Shown piece after piece: positions 12,539 through 19,960 of a stretch of 64,000 nucleotides of DNA. A model generated the notes under the pieces. That model was not told where the DNA came from and did not search any database. It saw nothing but the letters and a program-made list of their open reading frames with translations. The stretch spans positions 34,328,329-34,392,328 of the forward strand of contig NC_082603.1 in assembly GCF_030936135.1 (NCBI RefSeq), read 5' to 3'. The position numbers were made by a program, and so were the translations under genes. Position 1 is the first letter of the stretch; the number at the start of each line of letters is the position of its first letter. This DNA is from Gavia stellata (lineage: Eukaryota; Chordata; Aves; Gaviiformes; Gaviidae).

Positions 12539-15022
12539 GCCTGTCAGTCATTGCGGCCCCACCGCAACACTGCCGAGCCCAGCAGATGCATCTTCCCCTC
12601 TCCTCATTCTGCACGTGTCTCCAAAATGCCGCATCACCCCCAACAGATGCCCAAGTGAAAGGCTCAGGAGCATTTAACAGCAGCAGCTTTGCATACGAGT
12701 TTTCAGTCCAGAAAGTTATCCAGGTAATTAGTGCTACCTTAACGACCACAGCGGCTTCTGCGATGCAGCTCAAAGTGTTTTTAAGTAGTAGCTTCTTCTG
12801 GACAAATCCACCAATTCTGGATTTAATGGAGAAAGGGTAACTAACCACTCTACAGATACCGCTAGAGATAACGGGGGCACCCTTCTCTCCCCCTTAAAAT
12901 TCACTGAAGCTAGACAGCAGCATTTGCTTTACGCTACTTAAGTATTGAATGTCATGAACCAGACAGTGGGTATCATGGCCAAGTGCCAGGTAAGTTAATG
13001 GAGCTACACCATTGCGACAGCCTAACAGCAGGATCATTAACAGCGCGAGTACGAGGGTAGCACCACACCATGACCACGCTGCATACTGCACCGAGCCTGC
13101 CAGGCTTTCACCGGCGGAGCCGGCTGGCGGGCGGTGGAATTTTACAGCGCTGCGAACACATTCAGCTGGGCTTAATCGGAGTTTGTCACGTGCGCTTCCG
13201 GAGACGGCATCGCAGACGTCCGTTCCTAAGTCTAGCAACGGCTTCGACAGGAGCAGCGCCCAATGCCAGGCAGCCAGCTGCGTTCACGAGGGACCGCAGC
13301 TGGAGTAAGCAGAACAGGCCTAAACGCTTGAGGTGCTTCAAGTATGCAGCTGGCATTTTTAGGTCACAGGATCCAAATATGAAATTGTGAAAGAAACATT
13401 CCACTGCAAACTAGTTGAATTATAAGCTGACATCAACCTATATTTTATCGCCCCCCCCCCTTTTCTTCTCTAAATTGCTGAAAAGATCATGGAACTATTT
13501 CTGCACACCCCCCCTTTGGTTAAGGGAATCAAATACATTGTGTTCTGAAATGAGTATAAAAACCACAATGGTTTTACATAGTGAAAGTTAATGTGTTAAG
13601 TTTTATAAAAGCTCATTTACGATGTTGATGGATTTCACCAGCACAAGCTGCTCTCGTGTTTCTACCAGGAGGAAGCAGAAACTCCCGAAGTGGCATAACG
13701 CTCTAAATAACTTACCTGGAAAAGAGCATGTCCTGAGATGTTCGGGAGACTGCTTTTAAGAGAGAAATACATAACACTCAGCTGGATCCAGCTATCAAAA
13801 TGGTGTCTTACAAGTTTTTAACTCAAGGGGGCAATGGAGAGACAAATATGAAATATCTGAGGAGAAGCACGCAGTGGAAAAAATATTTGTACATTTTAAA
13901 ACAAACTACAAACATACATTACATAAAAAGGGGACAGTCAACAGATTATGCAATACTGATGTAAGACGACACAGATGACTTAAACATATATCCCAAAACT
14001 CACAGATTTACCACCATTTGTAGATTAATCATTAAAGAATCCACTGTTGCTAGAAAAAAAACAACAAAGAACTTGGTAAAAAAACCTAATAAATTCTGTA
14101 CATACAATGGTGACTTTTGAAAAGGAAGAGCGCTGCATAACTAATGAACCATTTGCTCTCACTTTGAAGTGTTTTTACACCACCATGACTATTCCAGTAG
14201 AAAAATTCTACTGATTTCAGTAGCATGGCATCAGTGTAGGACTGGGAATCCTACATTTCACAGGCTGAAGTGATGAGCGAAGGATCACTATTTCATAGTT
14301 CAAGCATGCCTTGACCTCCGGTTTCAAGATTTTACTCCGTGCCCCAGCAGTTACCATTATGCTATTTAAAGGGAGAAGATACACGACCGCAAAGGTGAAC
14401 AATCCCTCCCCAGCACCCTCTGGCACAGTGTTACACACGTATTCTAAGGGCTGATGCCATTTTCTCCAGAGAGGATCTAGCTCTTACTCCAATACAAATA
14501 TGGTTTGTTTCCTCGCATCCAATACGCTCATACTACCTTTTGCTTTGCTTCAGTCAGACTAAAGGTACACAGACCTGACGCAAAAAGCCTGCGCAGGTTC
14601 CCCGATATTATCTGAAGAAGCCCCTTTTTCAACAACACCCACATTAGATTTGGAGTTTAGTACACATTTTTGTTACTGCTATTGAATGTTACCATATGCT
14701 TTTTAAAAAACTCCAGTGTCTGGTGTTTGCTGCCAGTCCTTGCTTTTGAAAGCCCTGTAAGTTTGTCTGGCTGGTTTTTAAACTCCGGTTCCACCTCCTG
14801 CCCCTTTGGGGCTGACGATTCTATGCATTTTTTTTCCCCCACTTGTTTCATACGAACGAAAAATCCTTTGGCATCGCACCAACGGAATTACTGGTGCGCC
14901 CTGACCACAACCCGCAAGGCTTGCGACTCCCCACCCCTACGCACAGGTCAAGTATCTCCGAGTACTACAAACCACTCTCGCCCTGCCTCTGCAGACGCTC
15001 ATGAGGCGCGCAGGTAGCAAAC
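12539..15022 (-). other. Probable pri-miR-101-1 transcribed region
   Basis: This 2.5 kb lies between the hairpin and the nearest upstream minus-strand exon. It is unique, AT-rich and 3'-UTR-like when read on minus, with no recognisable protein domain. The longest minus frames (for example 14657-14851, 64 codons) resemble nothing I know. A C10 run is at 13451-13460. It could be an intron of a longer minus-strand transcript or part of a terminal exon ending at the AATAAA at 12302. Confidence 0.4.
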
Positions 15023-15071
15023 CTGATTTCCATCTTGAGGAGCGCGATTTTAACAAGAATTCCGTGGAAGT
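15023..15071 (-). other. Candidate minus-strand exon 2 (pri-miR-101-1 / distal JAK1 leader)
   Basis: On minus there is a very good acceptor: a pyrimidine-rich run ending CTTTCCTCTTCAG at 15072, with the exon starting at 15071. A usable but weak donor CAG/GTTTGC follows at 15022/15021, giving a 49-nt exon. If that donor is not used the exon runs on toward the hairpin. An ATG near its end opens only a short frame, so it is probably non-coding. Confidence 0.45.
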
Positions 15072-15264
15072 CTGAAGAGGAAAGAAAACAAACAGCAAGT
15101 TACGAGGATACAACGGTCTGACGAGGGATTGCACGGCATCGATGACGGGGACAGAGGCTGTGTTGGAGGAGGGAGGCTGTCAGAAGTGACGGTCCCTGGC
15201 AGGTCCCCGGCCCGCCACGGCTGCTCCCTCCCAACTTCCCTTGGACGGCGCTTCCCGGGGTTAC

Positions 15265-15900
15265 CTGAAAGCAGAGGGCAGGCGGCAGCCTGGGCAACAC
15301 AGGGATGGGAAGGGATGGGAAGGGATGGGAAGGGATGGGAAGGGATGGGAAGGGATGGGAAGGGATGGGAAGGGATGGGAAGGGATGGGAAGGGATGGGA
15401 AGGGATGGGAAGGGATGGGAAGGGATGGGAAGGGATGGGAAGGGATGGGAAGGGATGCCACCGCCGGCAAACTCAGCTCGCAGCGCCCTCCCCAGCCCCG
15501 CCGCGGCGGGAGGCCGGGGGCGCGGCCCAGGCCCCCTCCCCGCCCGCCCCGCTCCCCTCGCCCCGACTCGCCGTCCTCCGTCCGCCCGCAGCGCTGGAAG
15601 CCACCCGGGGAAGGGTCGGCGGCGACGGCCCCGCTCCTCCCGCCGTCTCGGCGGGGCCCGGCGGGCGGCCGCTCCTCCGCGGCGGCCGGCCCCGCCCGCG
15701 TAAACACCGCCGCCCGGAAAATAATAGTGCGCAACGGGGGAGCGCCGCGCCGCGCCCCGCCGCCGCCGCCCCCCGCTCCCCCCCCGCCGGCGGGCGGCGC
15801 GGGGCCGGGCCGGGCCGGACCCATCTGCGGGCGCGGCGCTCGGCGGGGCCGGGAGCGGCATGACGCAGCACGGGCTGGCGGCGTGAGGGCCGCCATCTTG
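15265..15900 (-). other. Candidate minus-strand exon 1 (pri-miR-101-1 / distal JAK1 leader)
   Basis: The donor on minus is CAG/GTAACC at 15265/15264, close to consensus. The 5' end is placed near 15.9 kb because an AAGATGGCGGC-type YY1 element lies there in minus orientation, as is common at YY1-driven start sites. The exon contains the GGGATGGGAA array (C-rich on this strand). A minus frame from 15861 runs through the array as a Ser/His/Pro/Phe decapeptide repeat and would splice in frame into the 15071 exon. I take this as a by-product of the repeat, not as a protein. Confidence 0.45.
15301..15456. repeat. AGGGATGGGA tandem array (15 full copies)
   Basis: Fifteen identical 10-bp copies plus a partial one, without a single substitution. 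The plus strand has GGG tracts separated by 2-base loops (AT and AA alternately), which is an ideal G-quadruplex pattern. Perfect homogeneity implies recent expansion. It lies inside the candidate minus-strand exon 1. Confidence 0.97.
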
Positions 15901-16100
15901 GTGTGTTTATGGCAGCGCCGCGCGGCCATGTGACGGGCGCTTCCGGGGGGGGCGGGGCGCGGGGCGCGCGGGGCGCGCGGGCGCGGCGGCGGCGGCGGCG
16001 CGCGGGTGGGGGGGGGGGGGGGCGGGCACCGCGCGCGGCGTGGGGCACGCACCCACGCACTCACGTGGGTACGCGCTGCGGGGCGCGCGGGCAGGGGTGC
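15470..16100 (-). promoter_or_regulatory. CpG-island promoter for the miR-101-1 transcript
   Basis: CpG-dense island with a cluster of core-promoter motifs: TGACGCA (15861-15867, CRE/AP-1-like), the YY1 element GCCGCCATCTTG (15889-15900; AAGATGGCGGC on minus), CATGTGAC (15927-15934, USF/TFE-type E-box) and CTTCCGGG (15940-15947, ETS). No TATA box was seen. The YY1 orientation and the minus-strand donor at 15264 point leftward, toward mir-101-1 and JAK1. A poly-G run is at about 16008-16021. Divergent plus-strand activity cannot be excluded. Confidence 0.6.
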
Positions 16101-16385
16101 GTGCCTACGCACACGGGAGGTGCGCGTGCCCTTGCGCACCAGCGGACAGGCGCGGATACAGGCACACGCACCCCCCCGCACACCCCCCCGTGGGTCCGCG
16201 TCCCGCGGCGGCCTGGCGCCCCGCGGGTTGTCTCGCTGGGGGTGCGGGAGAGCTGCCCGCGGCAGCGGGGTCACGCGTGCACGCGGCAGCACCCCCGCCC
16301 CCAGGGCAGTGCGGGGAGTGTCCCGTGTCCCGTCCCCCCCCCGCTGTCACCAGCTTTGGGCACGCGTGAACGTGACCGGCGGCGC

Positions 16386-18616
16386 GTGTGCCGGCTGCAT
16401 TTGCATGCTGCGTGTTGGGAGGTTGTGCGTCTGCAGGTTGTGCGTGTACCGGCTGTGCGTGTGCTGGTCGTGCGTGTGCAGGTTGTGCGTGTGCAGGCTG
16501 TATATTGGCAGACCTCGTGTCCGCAGGCTGTGCATTTTCAGGTTGTGCATGTACTGGCTGTGCGTTCGTTGACAGGCTGTGCGTGTGCAGACTGTATGTT
16601 GGCAGACCTCGTGTCCGCAGGCTGTGCGTTTGCAGGCTGTATGTTTGCAGACTCCATCTGCAGGCTGTACGTTGGCAGGTTGTGCGTGTACAGGCTGTGC
16701 GTGTGCAGACTATGCGTTGGCAGGCTGTATGCTGGCAGACCTTGTGTCCACGGGCTGTGCGTGTGCAGGTTGTGCATGTACCGGCTGTGCGTGTGCAGGT
16801 TGTGCGTGTGCAGGTTGTGCGTGTGCAGGCTGTATGCTGGCAGACCTGTGTTTGCAGGCTGTGCGTTCGCAGGCTGGCATTTGCAGGCTGTATGTTGGCA
16901 GACCTCGTGTCCACAGGCTGTGCATTTGCAGGCTGTATGTTTGCGGACTCCATCTGCAGGCTGTGCATTTGCAGGCTGTGCGTGTACAGGCTGTGCGTGT
17001 GCAGACCATGCGTTTGCAGGCTGTATGCTGGCAGACCTTGTGTCCACAGGCTGTGCGTGTGCAGGCTGTGCGTGTGCAGGTTGTGTGTGTACGGGCTGTG
17101 CGTTTGCAGGCTGTATGTTGGCAGTGGCAGACCTTGTGTCCGCAGGCTGTGCCTCTGCAGGTTGTGCGTTCGCAGGCTGGGCATTTGCAGGCTGTATGTT
17201 GACAGGCTGTGCGTGTGCAGATTGTATGTTGGCAGACCTCATGTCCACAGGCTGTGCATTTGCAGGCTGTATGTTTGCAGACTTCATCTGCAGGCTGTGT
17301 GTTTGCAGGTTGTGCGTGTACAGGCTGTGCGTGTGCAGACCATGCGTGTGCAGGCTGTATGCTGGCAGACCTGTGTTTGCAGGCTGGGCATTTGCAGGCT
17401 GTATGTTGGCAGGCTGTGCGTGTGCAGACTGTATATCGGCAGACCTCGTGTCCGCAGGCTGTGCATTTGCAGGCTGTGCATGTACAGGCTGTGCGTTTGC
17501 AGGCTGTACATTGGCAGGTTGCGCATGTACAGGCTGTGCGTGTGCAGACTATGCGTTGGCAGGCTGTATGCTGGCAGACCTTGTGTCCACAGGCTGTGTG
17601 TGTGCAGGATGTGCATGTACCGGCTGTGCGTGTGCAGGTTGTGCGTGTGCAGGTTGTGTGTGTACAGGCTGTGCGTTTGCAGGCTGTATGTTGGCAGTGG
17701 CAGACCTTGTGTCCACAGGCTGTGCCTCTGCAGGCTGTGTGTCTGCAGGCTGGGCATTTGCAGGCTGTATGTTAGCAGGTTGTACGGGTACAGGCTCTGC
17801 ATGTGCAGGTTGTGCGTGTACAGGCTGTGTGTTTGCAGGCTGTACATCTGCAGGTTGTGCATTTGCAGGTTGTGCGTGTGCAGGCTGTATGTGGACTCTG
17901 TCTGCAGGCTGTGCATGTGCAGGCTGTGTGGTTGTGGGCTCCGTGTGCAGGCTGTGTGTGTGCAGGCTGTACATCTGCAGGTTGTGTGTTTGCAGGCTGT
18001 ATGTGGACTCCGTCTGCAGGTTGTGCGTGTGCAGGCTGTATGCTGGCAGACCTTGTGTCCGCAGGCTGTGCGGTTGCAGGTTGTGCGTTTGCAGGTTGTG
18101 TGGGTGCAGGCTGTGCGGGTGCAGACTCCGTGTGCAGGCTGTGCGTGTGCAGGCTGTATGCTGGCAGACCTTGTGTCCGCAGGCTGTGCGGTTGCAGGTT
18201 GTGCGTTTGCAGGTTGTGCATGTACAGGTTGTGCGTTTGCAGGCTGTACATCTGCAGGTTGTGTGTTTGCAGGCTATATGCGGACTCCGTGTGCAGGTTG
18301 TGCATGTGCAGGCTGTGCGGGTGCAGGCTGTGCGTGTGCAGACTCCGTGTGCAGGCTGTGCGGGTGCAGACTCCGTGTGCAGGCTGTGCGGGTGCAGGCT
18401 GTGTGGGTGCAGGCTGTGCGGGTGCAGGCTGTGCGGGTGCAGACTCCGTGTGCAGGCTGTGCGGGTGCAGGCTGTGCGGGTGCAGGCTGTGTGGGTGCAG
18501 GCTGTGCGGGTGCAGGCTGTGCGGGTGCAGACTCCGTGTGCAGGCTGTGCGGGTGCAGGCTGTCTGTTGGCAGACCCTGTGGCCGCAGGCCGTGCGTTCG
18601 CTGCCCGTGCGTTTGC
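16386..18616. repeat. 15-bp minisatellite (GCAGGCTGTGCGTGT)n, about 2.2 kb
   Basis: Roughly 150 diverged copies of a 15-bp unit. Variants (GTGT, GCAT, GCGG at the CpG) are mostly CpG decay or neighbouring changes. Longer blocks recur: one holding GCAGTGGCAGACC at 17121 and at 17694 is offset by about 573 bp, and a GCTGGCAGACC block at about 18040 and 18158 by about 118 bp. The unit contains no stop codon in any of six frames, so very long open frames cross the array. They read as AGCAC, CRLCV or VQAVR on plus and TRTAC, HAQPA or THSLH on minus, and indels switch between these without ending the frame. The alternating GTGCGTGTGCA core is Z-DNA-prone. Confidence 0.97.
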
Positions 18617-18903
18617 AGCCGCGGCCGCAGCCCCCCGTGGCCTCCCTGGCCCTGTGCGGGCACAGCCAAGGGCGCCTGCCCGTCCCCCCCCCGTCCCCGC
18701 ACCCACCCAGCGCCGGCGTGGCGGCCGTGCGGGACGTGCACCGGCCGCCCGAAGAGCCGCCGGTCCCGCCGGCTGCTTCTCCACAACCCGCAGCCCGGCC
18801 TCCGGGCCCCCAGCCCCAGCCCCGCCGCTTGCCGGGGCCCCCGGGGCCGGGCCGTGCTGCGGGGGCCCCGTCGGGCCGCGGCCCGCTGCGGGCGGGCTCC
18901 GGG

Positions 18904-18923
18904 ACTACAAGTCCCAGGGTGCC
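18904..18923 (+). promoter_or_regulatory. ZNF143/SBF-type promoter element
   Basis: ACTACAAGTCCCAGGGTGCC closely matches the ZNF143 site (ACTACAATTCCCAGxxTGC). One such element upstream of the first AK4 exon fits a TATA-less housekeeping promoter. Confidence 0.7.
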
Positions 18924-19120
18924 GCGGCCCGAGGGGGCGGGCGGGCGGCGCAGCCCGCCGGTGCTCCCCCCGCCCTGCTGATGTGTACGGGCCGCGGCGG
19001 CGGCTGGATGCGGGGGGAGCGGCTCGGCTGGGCTCGGCGCGGCGGGCGGCGCGGGGGCCGGGGCCGTCTGACGCGCTGTCCTGCCCCGCAGGGACGCGGG
19101 CCGGGCTCCGGCAGCCGGCC

Positions 19121-19265
19121 ATGGCCTCCAAGCTGCTGCGGGCGGTGGTGCTGGGACCGCCCGGCTCGGGCAAGGGGACGGTGTGCGAGAGGATCGCCCG
19201 CAGCTTCGGGCTCCAGCATCTCTCCAGCGGCCAGTTCCTGCGGGAGAGCCTCCGCGGCGGCGGCG
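19121..19265 (+). CDS. AK4: AK4 coding exon 1: start codon and P-loop
   Basis: Encodes residues 1-48 plus the first base of codon 49. The ATG lies in a strong Kozak context (GGCCATGG), 29 bases after a good acceptor (CTGCCCCGCAG). The Walker A/P-loop GPPGSGKGT occupies residues 12-20 and binds the phosphates of the donor nucleotide. SSGQFLRE (about residues 35-42) starts the NMP-binding segment. The donor GCG/GTGAGT at 19266 is consensus. The N-terminus has no cleavable presequence, as is usual for AK3/AK4, which carry an internal matrix-targeting signal. Oddity: the frame is open upstream into the minisatellite for about 2.7 kb, so an automatic annotator could add a false N-terminal extension. 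Confidence 0.95.
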
Positions 19266-19380
19266 GTGAGTGCCCGCGGGGCCGCCCCGTCGGGGGGGGG
19301 GGGGGGCGGCGGGGACCGGGGGTCTCCAGCCCCGGGCCTCTTCGAGGGGGCGGCGATGGGGATGGGGAGGGGATGAGGAT
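19266..19380 (+). other. AK4: Start of AK4 intron 1
   Basis: Donor GTGAGT followed by GC-rich island sequence with a run of about 14 G, leading into the purine-rich repeat. Confidence 0.9.
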
Positions 19381-19960
19381 GAGGATGAGGATGAGGATGA
19401 GGATGAGGATGGGGAAGGGGAAGGGATGGGGATGAGGATGAGGATGAGGATGGGGAGAGGATGAGGATGGGGAGAGGATGAGGATGGGGAGGGGATGGGA
19501 ATGAGGATGAGGATGAGGATGGCGAGGGGATGGGGATGGGGATGGGGATGGGGATGAGGATGAGGATGGGGAAGGGATGGGGATGAGGATGGGGAGGGGA
19601 TGAGGATGAGGATGGGGAGAGGATGAGAATGGGGAGGGGATGGGAATGAGGATGAGGATGAGGATGGCGAGGGGATGGGGATGCGGATGAGGATGAGGAT
19701 GGGGAAGGGATGGGGATGAGGATGGGGAGGGGATGAGGATGAGGATGGGGATGAGGATGAGGATGGCAAGGGGATGGGGATGAGGATGAGGATGGGGAAG
19801 GGATGGGGATGGGGATGAGGATGGGGAGGGGATGAGGATGAGGATGGGGAGAGGATGAGGATGGGGAAGGGATGAGGATGGGGAGGGGATGAGGATGAGG
19901 ATGAGGATGGGATGAGGATGAGGAGGGGATGAGGATGAGGATGGGGAGGGGATGGGGAAA
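19360..19960. repeat. Purine-rich GAT/GAG/GGGGA minisatellite in AK4 intron 1
   Basis: About 600 bp built from GATGAG, GATGGG and GGGGA blocks, almost pure purine plus T on the plus strand. Larger modules such as GAGGATGGGGAAGGGATGGGGATGAGGATG recur irregularly (split here as GAGGATGGGGAAGGG and ATGGGGATGAGGATG). Frequent G3-G4 tracts favour G-quadruplex, and the purine bias favours triplex. Long minus-strand Ser/Pro/His frames across it arise from the repeat. Confidence 0.95.

Larger units (their letters stand above)
18617..19330 (+). promoter_or_regulatory. AK4: AK4 CpG-island promoter
   Basis: GC-rich, CpG-dense sequence beginning where the minisatellite ends and running through the first coding exon. 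It contains a ZNF143-type element (18904-18923), which usually lies within about 100 bp of a start site. The acceptor at 19090-19091 implies a separate upstream non-coding exon somewhere between about 18.9 and 19.05 kb; its donor could not be assigned with confidence. A G-run (about 19300-19313) lies just inside intron 1. Confidence 0.7.

Noticed and set aside
14657-14851. 64-codon Lys-rich minus frame upstream of mir-101-1
   Set aside because: Short, isolated, no recognised domain and no splice structure around it.
16386-18616. CRISPR-like array
   Set aside because: Units are contiguous 15-mers with no unique spacers, and the context is a vertebrate genome.
15903-19376. Open frame of 1,157 codons (plus), and another of 1,015 codons from 16388
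   Set aside because: Both are produced by the stop-free 15-bp minisatellite, begin at non-ATG codons, cross indels by switching repeat peptide, and run through the AK4 promoter, exon 1 and into the intron. They are not genes.
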